Positions 47,101-60,205 of a stretch of DNA of 64,000 bases are shown piece after piece. Position numbers and translations under genes: made by a program. The notes beneath the pieces were generated by a model, which was not told where the DNA came from, ran no database searches, and was given only the letters and a program-made list of their open reading frames with translations. The stretch's first letter is position 1, and every line of letters begins with the position of its first letter. Source of the DNA: Canna indica (taxonomy: Eukaryota; Streptophyta; Magnoliopsida; Zingiberales; Cannaceae); NCBI GenBank assembly GCA_034359265.1, contig CP136892.1, positions 81,398,001 to 81,462,000 of the forward strand, in the 5' to 3' direction.

Positions 47101-50100
47101 AAAGTTGGTCATTCAATTAAATTCAACATAGTATGAAAGAAGGAGGTCATGAGTCCAAATCCTCCTAGCTTCACCTTTTTTTTTTAAAAAAAAAGAAAAA
47201 CCCTCCACCTCAATTAAGTCCATCAACTTGTTGGGCTTGGGTTAGTCTCCTCAAATTTACTTGCCCGCAAGTGAGGGGGAGTGTTAAGAATAATAAATGC
47301 GTAGATTGGTCTCTTTCTTAACAACTTAAGCTTTTGGAAAAGTTGCTCATTCAATCCAATTTAACAAGTATAAATTCTTAGGAATATATGTTAGATTTGT
47401 ACGTCTATTTGAAATTTTTCAATCAAATGTGTCGAAGGTTTTATGATTTTAGTAATTTTGAATCATTAATTTCCTATTTAATTTTGATTATACTTTGTTT
47501 AATTCCATTTACTTTACATTTGTTATTTGTATGTGCATTACAGAAAAAATAATTCCACTTTGGCCTCTAAAATTTAGTTCTATTTCACTTCGATCGTAAA
47601 GTTTTAAAAGTTACTTTGGCCGTTCAAGTTTCCTTTGATTCTAATTTTAACCTTTACTATTTGAAAAATGTCTCACATTTGTTGCCCAAGTTTCAAAGGT
47701 TGTATATTTTTTCACCAACCAACAAAAACTTACCTTTCAAAAATATAAATTAAATTTCTTTTTGTTGATGCAAATGTCACCATAACGGTAGATTGTTATG
47801 GAGTTTAATCCTAACTTGCATGTTTGAAGAAGGAAAAATGTTATCCATGCGATTGTAGGATTCATCCATATCAATACCGCTAATCGCTAATGCACAAATA
47901 AGAGTCATCCTCTGAATATTGTTGAAGACTGTAGGATTCATCCTAATTTTTCCGGGTTAGAAAAAAGGTAAGATAAAAAATAAAAGAAAGAGAACAAGTA
48001 AAAACATCCCTCCTCTTTTCCCAATGTGTTAGGTAATTTCTCGAAAAATTCTTGAGTATATAAGCCAATGGAGCATGCGCCCGCATTGGGTTTTCGTCCA
48101 AGATATTTTATAAAGCCAACTATTTAGTGTCTTTTGGATAATTATGAAACAAATATATAATTAAGGGTCCAAAGTTAAACTTTTCAAATTATAAGAGTTA
48201 ACGTGGGAATCAAACAAATTTGAGAAACTTAGGTAATTTCTCATAGTCCTTTAGTATAAGAGCCAATGGAGTACGTGGGGCACATGGGAGATGCATCCAA
48301 GATAGAGATGATGTCGGCTACTTAGTGACTTTTGGATAATGATGAAACAAAAATATAATCAAGGGACCGACGTGAGGCTTTTCAAACTTTAGGGGCCAAT
48401 AGGGGAATTAAAGTAAACTTTAAGAGCGAAAGTAAGATCTTAAATTTTAGGGACCAAGGCGAAAATCAAAGTAAATTTTAGGGGCCAAAGTGAACTTTAT
48501 CCTATAGAACCAATGAAAAGTAAAATATGTGAACCGAAAATAAGTTTGAAGCAAGAATAAGACTTGAGCCAGAATTTAAAATTGAAGTACTGTATGGAAT
48601 AAACAATCTTAGCATTTGAGTAAAAGAGGATTTTTCTTTTCTTAGATCCAACTATATAGTTTTGTATTGATCAATGGAGTTTGGAAGCTGGTAAAGGATT
48701 AGATTTGTCATCCTTGCTAATTTATTCTAATTATAGTTTTCATCGCCACCATGATAATAGTACTATAACATTTGGAAGCTGTAGTTATCTAGTTAGTAAG
48801 AATGGAGCTGCCAACAACTTTTCACAAACGACTTAGGAAGGGAGGACCATGTTAGGTGTCTGCATTGCTGCTACTAATATTGCAACTTCTTACTATGCTT
48901 ATATGGAAATGGCTTTACAGGAGAGCTTGGTTAGCATTTTCCACCGAATGTGGGCTATATCCTTCTTGAAAAGATTAAGAGAGTCTGACTCGTAATGGCA
49001 TATAGGAATAGATTAGCCAAAGTTTACAAACCTGATGATAAAAAATGATTCATTCATCTCCCTACTTTCATGTTTATTTTATGTTCATCATTTTGCAGCC
49101 CCTTATCATATTCTAGGAAGCACGGTCACTCTGTGGGACTGTTGTGTCTGACACGTCACGGACACCGACACACAAAGACACTCGTCCGACACACGTGTCC
49201 GCATGGGGCTGCCGTGTCCGCGTGTCGAAGAGTGTTTTGACCCGTCAATTTTTTTTGCCCAGACACGGCCAGCCATGCATCTTTTTAAAAAAATAGTAAA
49301 ACAATGATTTTCCAATGAAGAAAATAACAACAATGATTGATGAAGAAGATAGTGGGACTCTAGTTAACTTTTTATTTACATGTGGTTGTACATGACTAGT
49401 TCTACTAAGACATGCTAATTTAGGAATTTTTTGGGAGATGTCAATAGATATTGTGCCTCATGCTTTTGGAAGTGGCTTAGAAATAGTAAGCGTTGACACC
49501 ACAAATTATCTAGAATGCTTCATATATTTTGAAAGGGGCCTAGAAAAACTTAAAATTGGAAGTTTGACATCAATAAAAATATCATGATATTATTATAAAT
49601 CTTGAACTATATATATGTGTGTATATATATATATATATATGATATGAATTGTGAATTTTTTTATATTTATATATATATGTCGTGTCCTTGTCCTGTAAAT
49701 TTTTTAAGTTTGTGTCTCCGTATCCGTGTTCGTGTCCATGCATCCTAGATCATATTGAATGGATCCTAAAGTTCACTATGAGCAGTTTGATTTTCATTCT
49801 AATTTAATTGTGCTGGCTAATTGAAATTTTCCACTATGACGTCTGTTTATCACATCCTTGTTCAAGAATGTACATTATTTGTCTCTGATGTGGCACACAC
49901 TACTAAAAGGTTTGGGTAAGAAGTATGCAAAATCTGTTGAAACTGTTAATATCCTCGCAGATAGTGTATATACCTGTACCGAAATTGGTACCAGTGACTG
50001 AAATCAGACTTGTTGATTTCTTCAATTTTCTTTCTTTGGTAGTAATTGTAAAATATAAAAAGTGACTAGAGGCATACTTGTGGTCCACAAATGAGCATGC

Positions 50101-52810
50101 ATGTAATTAATTTAAGAGGAAGCATCATTCTTGTGGTTTCTTTTGTGGTCTTAAAGTCATGGATGTTGAGTATGTTTAGAAGTTTTTAGGTCCTCTATGT
50201 TATTCTAGAAATTCTGGCTTCCATCTAATTACATTCATGATTCATGTATATGCCATATGTGATCAGGCTTTAATGCCCTTCGGCCTGCCACGCGAACAAG
50301 GCGTAATAAACCGTGCAAATGTAGAAGCTCCTGCAACTCTAAACGTACTAAATGACCAAACAATACGTGCGCCATCAGAGAAACAACAGCTCTCTCGAGC
50401 TAATCGCGGAATTAATATTACGGTTCCTAGCCTGCATAAGCATCCCCTGACTACAGGAACGGCTGAAGGATTGGATGGAAATGGATCAGCTGGTACAGTC
50501 TTTCCCACCAAAAAGAAGAGAAAGCTATGGACCAAAGAGGAGGATATGGAATTAATAGCTGCAGTGCAGAAGTATGGGGAGGGGAATTGGGCGAACATTC
50601 TTAAAGGAGATTTCAAGCATGACAGAACTGCTTCACAGCTATCTCAGGTACTCAAAATGTTAAGATGTTTCTGGAATTTTCAGAACTCAATATGATTGTT
50701 TATGTGAGTTAGTAATTGCTAGTTTGGAATTTGAAATGCTACAAGAATATCATGTGTTGATCCAAGTGTTTCCAGGTTCAAAAATGCTGAATCTCATCTA
50801 TTGTCTTAAAAAACTGATGGTAATCACAGTGGTACTTTTGCAACTGTACACCATTTTGAGACTGAAGTGTCAATCAGAAACATTATCTACTAGATTTTTT
50901 CCTTGGAATGCCTGTTGTGCTCCAATTTCTTATGATTAACAATTTCAGAACATGTCCGGATGAATTTAATTATGACTTTTTTATGTTCTAGTTTATTATT
51001 TACTGTTGGAAGATAATCTATTGTTTCCATCCTCAAGCTTCTTTGATCTCTCCATGTGATAACGACTTATGTTTACCGCTAGATGAAATTTGGTGGTAAG
51101 ACATTGTTATTGTCTCAATAGGACAGACTACAATATCTAAATATTCATAATGTCCTGAGATTTAGCTCACTGAGTTGCTCTCAATACTCAATAGTTGGAC
51201 ATTTCATCTTTCTTATCTTCACATTTTGTTTGTATAAAGATAGTCTTTTACCTTATGTTGCCAGCTGATAAACTGCATTATTTCTTTATATTCCTTTAGA
51301 GATGGGCCATCATTCGGAGGCGTGATAGCAACTTACTCACAGGTTCCAGCAACAAGACAACCAGTACAACCCGATCTGAGGAGAGGTTGGCTACACAAAA
51401 GGCAATATCTTTGGCTCTTGACATGCCCAAATCTGGAAGATTGTCTGCTATACTATCAGGTTATATCTCTAGTGCTTGTCTCATAACATGTGCACTAGTT
51501 AACCAAAAACATTTCTCCTCTCTTTTTTTTCCGAAAGAAAAATGCCAGACAAAACTCTAAGATTCATTGTTTGATGGATTCTTTATGGGTTTCTTTCATC
51601 ATTAATTTTAAAATTTATATTTTTGTGAAGTTAGTCTTACAAAGAAAAAAATAATAAATTCTTCTGCTATTTTAAAGCAGGTGGAACACAATCAATGATT
51701 ACCACAACAAGTTCTTCTACAGTCTCAGCTGCACAATCTGAGGCATTGCCAGTTTCCAATCAACCACTTAACCAAATTCAACAATCTTCTAACCTGGCAA
51801 CTTCTCAAAAGATATCCTTGGCCACTTCAATCAAACCTCGGACAGCTCCGAAGAAATCTTTGGTTCCTGTGAAGCCTTCTACTGGTCCAAATTCTTTGAT
51901 ACAAGCTGCTGCATTTGCTGCAGGAGGGCGTATTGCTACCCCATCCACTGCTGCCTCCTTGTTCAAAGCTGCACAGTCTAAAAATGCTGTTCATATCAGG
52001 CCTGGTGGAGGTGCTCGACCTTCTCAAATTAGCAATGTTAAACCATTGACTGTTACTAACACAACAGGCCAACATCCTGCAAGTGCCCGCATTAGCAGAC
52101 CTGTTGTTACTACGGTCGCACCATCGTTGGCAAATACAGGTTCAGTATCTTCAGGTACAACTAGTGGGGGCCAGCAAGTTCAAGGCTGCTCTGGAAGAGT
52201 TGCAAACAATCCCCTGGACAGTGCATCACCAACTCAGCAGGCAATCTTAGAGTCCAATTCAGACACAATTTCTCATGAAATGACCGAGAGAAAGGGTGAT
52301 ATTGATACATCTGCCATTGATGTGGATGAGTTACTGGCTGAAGAGGTAAAATGTGCGGATGAGATGGAACTGGATGAAATAATGGCTTGTGAACATCAAC
52401 CTGGTCCGGCGAGCTTGGACACAAGTGCAAATGAAGACAATGATTTTGACAGTGCCTATGATGCAGAAGCAACTGCAGACATGCAGATCGATCTTCCGAA
52501 GTCAATGGTCGGTGAGAATAAAAATGGGACCAACAAAATAGATTCCTCTGATGTTGAAGCTGCTGAGAATAGTGGTGATCACATATTGATTGAGAAGGGG
52601 TCTGCAACGTCCAGTGGTGATTGTAATAAGAGTACACCTGTGGATAATACGCAGAATGATCTTGAAAATCAAGAACAGTTACCTGATATGGATGAAAAGG
52701 TTCAGAGCATTCAAGTGGACCAGGATACGCATCAAGAGGACGCTGCTTTAGGCAGCAAAGATACCATCAGTGACCATAAGAACCTGACAAATGACAAACA
52801 GGGTGAGTAG
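44121..52810 (+). CDS. DRMY1: Single-MYB nuclear protein, DRMY1-like
   Basis: Six exons: 44121-44191, 44790-44982, 46132-46218, 50267-50647, 51300-51459 and 51681-52810, giving 673 aa. The N-terminus (SEEDVSLLVQR, then YNPTTILNLLQEV and NAREYQMVWRYLAYHHPLL) is a conserved block of this family. KKKRK (about 199-203) looks like an NLS and leads into one MYB/SANT repeat at 204-252 with WTKEEDMELIAAVQKYGEGNW and RWAIIRRR. The long C-terminus is Ser/Thr- and Asp/Glu-rich and probably disordered. In Arabidopsis, DRMY1 (At1g58220) and its paralogue DP1 control growth and the timing of sepal initiation. Intron 3 is 4 kb and holds three repeats. The stop lies inside GTGAGTAG, a good splice-donor sequence, so an alternative C-terminus is possible. 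Confidence 0.85.
47045..47366 (+). mobile_element. TRIM-like miniature LTR element, DRMY1 intron 3
   Basis: A 322-bp copy of the element at 25828. Terminal repeats of about 80 bp flank a degenerate primer-binding site and a purine tract (AAGTGAGGGGGAG). Its right repeat ends in ATTTAACA, and AGTAT is duplicated at both ends (47040-47044 and 47367-47371). This confirms LTR-element-type integration with 5-bp target sites. Confidence 0.8.
47543..48502. repeat. Foldback-like repeat with internal duplication, DRMY1 intron 3
   Basis: The left end (CACTTTGGCCTCTAAAATTTA) is inverted at the right as TAAATTTTAGGGGCCAAAGTG, and further matching blocks are spread through the arms. In the middle, a unit containing GCCAATGGAG and TTTTGGATAATTATGAAACA occurs twice (about 48031-48230 and 48231-48400). 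No clear target duplication; a MULE-like origin is only a guess. Confidence 0.5.
49113..49748. mobile_element. hAT-type MITE, DRMY1 intron 3
   Basis: The ends are CTAGGAAGCACGG and the inverted CCATGCATCCTAG. Identical 8-bp flanks ATCATATT are at 49105-49112 and 49749-49756. The subterminal zones are filled with GTGTCCG and CGACAC words. A short TA microsatellite lies inside near 49610-49640. Non-coding. Confidence 0.83.
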
Positions 52811-55240
52811 GTACGAGAAGGTAAACCTGATACAGTATCTGCCCCGCTATACCAAAAGATAAAAGCGAGCACTCGCAATTGGTGAGTATCCAGAACACTC
52901 AGTCAGAAACTGGACGGCTTTAGTTTTTCCATGTAGTATCTATTTATTCATGTTGAAATTGAGGAAGGCAACCGGTACTGAAACTTGGAATCAATGCCAT
53001 GCCTTCATTTTCTAGAAATTGATTGATAGCTAGCTTTTAAATGAAAGCATGTAAATAATTTTGATTCCTTGAATCACTAAATCTTAAGCTGTTTGTTCTA
53101 TGCTAAGTGTAATTCTGTAGTTGATGTTCATTGTTTTTTGTAACATATGTAGGCATTTCAATTGTTATAATCTAATTGGGGGCTCTCTGATTGTTCTCGC
53201 CTACAAATTGCTCTCGCCAAAGAATGAAGATCAAAATTTTACTCTGATGGTAACACTACAACCAATCACCTGTATCGGTATTTGTCAAATAGGTTAATTT
53301 CAAATAGGTATATGAATACTTGATATATGACATTAAGTATAATATATTTACATGACTATCCATGTTGGATATTGTTTTTGTCTGAAATCAGGTGATGCAG
53401 ATCCACGCGTCTCCTGATACGAAGCTGCTCCATTGGGGAGTAAAAATAAATTTCAGATCATGGGTATAAAATTGAAATAAAAAATATACTTGATATACAT
53501 CATGCCTATTTATAGTGCAGGTCAGGATGTCTCCGACGATGATGTCTCCTTAAATTTCGCAAGAATATGTCAAGAATGGGTTGAGATTTATTCCGTAGTT
53601 TCGAGCTCATTATTGTTGAATTTTCGATAATTAATGAATGATGTCAGTGTCTTTTTATGATCAGATGGAACCTCAGACTAGATTGTAGTTGGTTTGACTT
53701 CTGATCCTTATTCAGCGGACTCAAAGTGCAATTCTAGTTCAGATACATATTTAGTTAATACGAGTTTAATTTAAGTAAAAAAAATATCCACGTCAAATTT
53801 GAATCGAATTCAAGTATCAGGGTTTGCAATCTAACCTGTCATTAATTATCCTTAGTGCTCACAAGTAGGACGAGATTACTAGTAACTTGATTGTTGGTAT
53901 CACGTTATTAATTATAGCAAATTTGCTGCCTTAGTATTATCATGAACTGTCGTCAAGCATCACGTTATACATTTATACATGCATCATATTAAGCAACCTA
54001 AAATTATGGCAGAGAGATCACACAATTCGTACAATATATATATATATAAAGCCTTAGAAATTAATTATAACTCCTATTTATTTCATTGGTATTTATCTCG
54101 CCGTTCAGCACAGATTGAATATGAATATAACATTATTTACATAATTTATGAAAATATAATAATTATTTTTAAATGATATTTTACAATTTTGTAATATGAT
54201 ATGTTCCATTCTTGATTTCAATGAACTAATGTTTTAATGGAAAAAAACTAATGTTTTAATTAAATAATGTTATTTGCTTTAGATAATATATAATTGAAAT
54301 TTATTAATATTAAATTGTAATAAAAATTCGGAAATAAAATTATAAGCATGTTTAATTCTAAAATATATATAATTGAGATCTAAAAAGAAAATTCACTCCA
54401 TGGCATACTTGAAATTGGTTTGACGAAAGTAAAATATAAATGAGTGACTAATTAATATTTAAATGATTATTTATTTTATAGAGAAATTATGAAATAACAT
54501 TTGAAATTAATCAAATAATATTTTTTTGCTTAAATATATGAATGTGGTTTAAAATTGTTCTCTATTAAATGCCTTGATAGAAAATTAGAAAAAGGTGCAT
54601 CTCTCTAATATACATTAGAGAATAGATTAAAATTCACATCTAAATATTTCCAATTTATATTGATATAAAATAAATATAGAACTTACATAAACAAATGTAG
54701 GTTTAGGAGAAAAATAAATATTTGATTTATTGTATCTAAATGATATGGAAAATTGTATTTTTTATTTATTTATATTATTTATATATTTTTAAAATTAGAG
54801 AAGATAAAACTTGCAAGGTTGTTATTGTTGTTATCGCCGTCATCATCATCTACCCTCTATTTAAAATTGAAAGTGTATGATCATATCGTGGGATGCATGG
54901 TTACATGATCGCACTTCTAAGAGCTTGTAGCTATTATTTATATATATATATCAAGAGCTCCCCACTTAGAGCTTTTATTTTTGTTTTATTTAAATATTTC
55001 TTAAATTCATTTTTGTCATTAATAAATATTTAAACATTTCTTATATACTTATTATATTAACTTTTTATAGATTTTTCTATATTCACTTTTATTCACAAAT
55101 ATACTTTTTAATGTATTATATACAATTTTTAGTATATATTTTACTTTTTATTGTAGTATTATTTTACATTACATATTAATATGATTATTAAAACTTTGGC
55201 TTTTAATTGGTTGAGTTTTTAGTTTTAAATTTTTTATTTA

Positions 55241-55790
55241 ATTCGGCTAATTGCGTTTTAAAGAAAATTGAAAAAGTTAAAATTAAATCGACTTCTTTTG
55301 CTTATACTATTAGTATTATTTAACAAAATATTTTTTTCTTTAATTTTTTTCAATATATCATTATTATTATTTTTTCAAATTTTTTATTTTATTTTTTATT
55401 CAGTTATCGTGTTTGAAAGAAAATTCAAAACTCTAAACTAAATTGATATATTTTACTTACTTTTTTATTATTTATTAAATATTTAAATTAATGTTATATT
55501 TTATTTCACAATTCTAGTTTTTAAATTTGGATATATTTTTATTTATTTATTTATTTTAGTTTGACTATGCATTTAAAAAATGAAAAATACAAATTCCACT
55601 GATATATTTTAATAATGTGATTATTTAATAAAATTAATTTTCTTAATATTTTATTTATTGTCTAATAAAAATGTGATTGTTTAATTTCTAAATTTATAGT
55701 TTTTTAATTAAATTTTAGTTCAGTTCGATTATCGTATTTTAGAAAAAAATAACCAAATCAATATATTTTCCTCATATTATGGTTATTATT
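55241..55790. repeat. Decayed tandem array, about 160-bp period
   Basis: Related anchors recur at about 55241, 55398, 55558 and 55718, spaced 157-160 bp. Each is a CAGTTCGATTATCGTATTTT-like start followed by an A-rich segment, then a TTGATATATTTTACTTA-like segment. A fifth, displaced copy starts near 56540. Units are strongly diverged by A/T drift. Their size is in the usual range of plant satellite monomers. Confidence 0.5.
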
Positions 55791-55800
55791 TATCATATTA

Positions 55801-55860
<60 letters not shown>
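55801..55860. repeat. (ATT)n microsatellite
   Basis: About 60 bp of uninterrupted ATT trinucleotides at the end of the decayed tandem array. Confidence 0.95.
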
Positions 55861-55862
<2 letters not shown>

Positions 55863-57265
55863 TTTTATTTATTATCTATTAAAATTTTATTTTATTTTAA
55901 TTTGATTGAATTTAGATTTGTTTGGTAAATTGCTTAGTAATTTTATAATAATAATTCACATTACCACAAGATAAATTTTTACCTTTAATTTATTAGTAAT
56001 ATAATATTATCACGTTTCACATATTTGGTAACACATATGATAATCTAATTTTGTATTTCTTGACTTCACAAAAAATTACCAAAAATCCATTGCCCATATA
56101 TTCCTTCACCATTTCTTCTTCCTTTACAAACCCTAACCACCTCCCTTGCCGCTAGCGAGGAGGCGAGAAGAAAGTACATGATGGTAGCTGTGACGACGTG
56201 GTTGTAGCAACTGAACAGTGGCAGTGGTGGTTGAATCTGGTAGTACTTGTGCCGGTTGAGATGTTGGTGGCAATATATATGGTGGCCGATGTCTTGCATG
56301 GAGAAGAATGTACGTTAAAGAATGACAATATTGGAATTTAGGATTAACATTGTGTGGTAATCCACATACCCATCTCTTATGGGGTTTTTTCTCATTACCA
56401 CTTTGGTGATAATATGAATTATAAGGACAATCTGGATTATCCATAAAGTATCGAACCAAACATGATAGTGTGTAAGCCTTGAAAATTTAAAAGCCACATT
56501 ACAAGTAATACAAATAAATTGCGACATACCAAACATGGTTGATTCAGTTTCACCATCGCATTTAAAATAAAATAAAAATAAAAATAATAAATCAAATTGA
56601 TATTTTTTGCTTATATTATTATTTAGTGAAATTTATTCTTGATTTAATGTTTGAGTTTTTTCATTAAAACTGTCTATGTTGCTATAAGTTTCTTTTTATC
56701 TTATATACAATGATGATATATAAATTTTGGTGGAATTGGAAGTAAGATTCTCCATTGTGCTAAAAGCTTTCCATATGATTTTTTTTCAAGAAAAAAAATG
56801 ATTAAATATATACGTGAAATATACGTATAACAGAATATTATATATATATATAAATATAAATATAATTAAAACTTAAGTATTATTATATGCTATTAATTAG
56901 TTACTACGACTATTATTGTTTTACATTTTAATCTTTTGTTCTATATCAAAACTTTCAATTTTGGATACTTAAATGTAAAAGTATTACGACTAAGCGATAT
57001 TTGTGGTCGACGTGTATTATTACATTATGATTATATCAACTCTTGTTATAATACGTCAATAGTATATTATAAATGAACTTAATATTACGTTAAACAAGTA
57101 TACGATATTTGCATTAAGTCCGCGGTATTAGTATTTATTACTATTGCAAAATGGCATATGTATATAAACATTTTTAACCGTTTAACATTATTCAATATTA
57201 ATTATTGCATGGGGCAATATGCAAATTTCGTCTTTTTTTCATGTCGTACCCGCAAGTAGACCGGG

Positions 57266-57272
57266 TATATAA
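57266..57272 (+). promoter_or_regulatory. TATA box of the SnRK2 gene
   Basis: TATATAA in a GC-richer context, about 200 bp before the start codon at 57470. This suggests a 5' UTR of roughly 170 nt. Confidence 0.6.
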
Positions 57273-57469
57273 CTCGCCTCACGTTTGTTCTCAACCTCGT
57301 CCCCGAGAGGTCGGCGGTCGATTGGAAGCGAGCGCAACGAAGCGATTCACCGAATGTTTCTTCTTCTGGTACGAGGTCGATCAAGAGTAGTAAGAGGCTG
57401 GATTCCTCCTCTGTCTCCCATCAATCTTTGGTAAGAGCGTAGACTTTCAATCGACCTCTCGGCCTCGCG

Positions 57470-60205
57470 ATGGAGAGGTACGAGTTGGTGAGAGATATCG
57501 GGTCCGGTAACTTCGGAGTTGCGAGGTTGATGAGGAACAAGGAGACGAAGGAGCTCGTCGCCATGAAGTACATCCCCAGAGGCGAAAAGGTTCGATCTTT
57601 CGTCCACCCGGCCCGATTGTTTTATTTTGGTGGAATGGGAGTAATGTATTGATATATGTGCTCGGGTTCTTTTAGATCGATGAGAAGGTTGCAAGGGAAA
57701 TTATTAATCACCGATCACTCCGGCATCCGAATATTATCCGATTCAAGGAGGTTGGTTGGTTCTTGGAGCAATAATGTCGTCTAATCTCGTCTCCTTAGGG
57801 TTTCATGATTCCTGTGTCTACGTAAATTTTTGTGGGGAAAAAAATTCTGTTGCTTCTTATGAAACAGGTTATGCTCACGCCTACGCATTTAGTGATCGTC
57901 ATGGAGTACGCCGCCGGTGGAGAGCTCTTCGAGCGGATCTGCAGCATGGGAAGATTCAGCGAGGACGAGGTTTCTGTATCCATTTATTTCTATCCCAGCT
58001 AAATTACCATATTTTTTCTTCTGGGTTATTACTTTTGGTGCAAAGTTCCTTTCCTGGTTAATTTTCCACGGATAGATTGTTCTAAATTCTGTTGTCACAC
58101 GTTTAGGCGAGGTATTTCTTTCAGCAGCTTATCTGTGGCGTCAGCTACTGCCATTTTAAGGTAAAATTGTCCACAAAACTTTTACATTGTAGAAATTCAA
58201 ATTTTATTTAGTTGGATATGATGTTTACAGCAAATTTGTCATCGAGACCTAAAGCTCGAGAACACGTTGCTTGATGGCAGCCCTGCACCTCGACTCAAGA
58301 TATGCGACTTTGGTTACTCAAAGGTTAAGATTATTATTATTTTTCCATGTTTGATATCGGTTCTTTTTTTAATGAATAAGTTGTATTCATATTTTGGGAA
58401 AACAGTCCTCTGTGTTCCACTCGCGGCCCAAATCGGCAGTGGGAACTCCAGCATACATTGCCCCTGAGGTTCTATCTCGGCAAGAGTATGATGGAAAGGT
58501 GAGTACCATAAATTCCTCTTTTTACATGGTCATTTTCTTGTTTTTGTCTTTAAGAGTGAGTCCTGGATTAGTTGGTGACTTGGTAGGGTTCTTTTTTAAT
58601 CCATATATGTATGTATCTTGGAGGACAATGTTGGGCTAACCAAAATTCGTGACTTGCGCAGATGTGTTTGTTTATCATGCTTGATATTCCTGATCAAAGA
58701 GTGTTTGTTGAGCTAATATCTATGTCCTAATTTTTCATATAAACATGAAATTCATAGGCAAATTCGGTGCCAATTTTAATTTGCTACCTTCTTGTTGATA
58801 TATTATGTGTTCCATTCTTGATTTAGACACAAAATTATAAATGTGGGCGGGGTAGGAAGTCTTCTTCAAGAGCACCTGAGACAACAAATCACTAGGATTT
58901 GCAGAGGACAGAGATCAATAGTTCATTTTTGTTATTAAAATTTAGATATTATCGTAGGAAGATAGTACTGAAAATTAGAGTAGAATATCAATAAGAGTAT
59001 ACATAAGAAAATTATCATATAGCTGTTGAATTATCATGGTTCTAAACATACTGAACCTCAATCAGTAAAACCAATCATAAATGTTAAATATAATTTTTAT
59101 GTAGTTATGGTTGTTCCATCTTGCTAGAACAAGGAACTCAATAGCATCTATATTTGTTTATCAATACCCTGCTTCCTTGCAAAATTTACTATCATTTCTC
59201 GCTTATTTATGATGTGATCTTGGTAGGCATTCAAAAATGCTATGTTCTTCACATATAAAAGTTTAATTTTGCTACTTTTTAGTTAACTTGTTCTAAGATG
59301 GTGTATTTCTTTGTCCTAGATGGCTGATGTGTGGTCCTGTGGGGTTACATTGTTTGTGATGTTGGTGGGAGCCTACCCCTTTGAAGACCCAAATGACACC
59401 AAGAATTTTAGGAAGACCATTGAGGTTAAAAAAAATTTACCCTTACGTTTCTACCATCTCATCTGATCATTCATGTCGTTTGTTTCCCATCTCCTCTAGC
59501 TTCCTCTGTTGAGAAGCAGGAAATGAACGTTAATCTATTGGATTTTATGGAACCTACTTTGATTGCAGAGAATAAGGGCTGTTCAATACAAGATACCAGA
59601 AATTGTTCATATTTCACAGGATTGCCGACATCTTTTATCTCGGATCTTTGTTGCTCATCCTGCAAGGGTAATTCTTGAAACTTTTCCAGTTGAATATGAT
59701 TTGAAAATAGTATTACCCTGAAATTATAGACTTTGTGACATACCCCAGTGAGCATAAGAATAAACATTTTTCTAGATTTGATATTGGCTAAAGAACAAGA
59801 GAAATGAAGGAGAAGATAATACTTGGTGATATCTTACTTTTATATATATATCTTTTCTTATTTATGTTTCTGCAGAGAATCACAATAAGAGAAATAAGGA
59901 ATGACTCTTGGTTCTTGAAGAACTTGCCTAGGGAGCTAACAGAATCTGCACAAGCAGCCTACTATTGGAAAGACAGCAAGATGCCTACTTTTTCCCTCCA
60001 GAGTATATCAGAGATCACACGGATTGTGAAGGAAGCAAGGGTCCCTCCACCACCATCAGGACTTGAGGCAAGACTTGGTTGGGCCACAGATGACGAGGCG
60101 CAGGAATGCAAGGAATATATACTAGATAATGATGAAAAGGAGGAAGATGAGTCTGATAAGCAAGTAAAGGAAGTGCATGCTAGTGGAAAACTCCCATGTA
60201 ATTGA
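57470..60205 (+). CDS. SnRK2: SnRK2 protein kinase, probably subclass II (SAPK3/SnRK2.7-like)
   Basis: Nine exons, the usual SnRK2 structure: 57470-57589, 57676-57750, 57868-57969, 58107-58160, 58231-58323, 58406-58498, 59320-59424, 59569-59667 and 59876-60205, giving 356 aa. Kinase residues are all present: GSGNFGVA (11-18), Lys33, HRDLKLEN with Asp123, and DFG at 143-145. The activation loop reads [17 protein letters not shown]. The position equal to Thr176 of OST1 is Ala159, while the two phospho-Ser sites are kept. The SnRK2 box is partly readable near [15 protein letters not shown]. The C-terminus is acidic ([12 protein letters not shown]) but lacks the ABA-box typical of subclass III. 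SnRK2 kinases act in osmotic-stress and ABA signalling. Subclass is inferred from the N-lobe and tail. Confidence 0.92.

Larger units (their letters stand above)
52811..57265. other. AT-rich intergenic spacer
   Basis: The start is the 3' UTR of the DRMY1-like gene. The remainder is very AT-rich DNA, with a degenerate tandem array at 55241-55790 and an (ATT)n run next to it. Around 56060-56460 a more GC-rich patch carries only short ORFs in several frames, with no recognisable protein. Confidence 0.5.

Noticed and set aside
56060..56460. Overlapping short ORFs in a GC-richer patch
   Set aside because: No conserved motif, no splice logic linking them and no family similarity.
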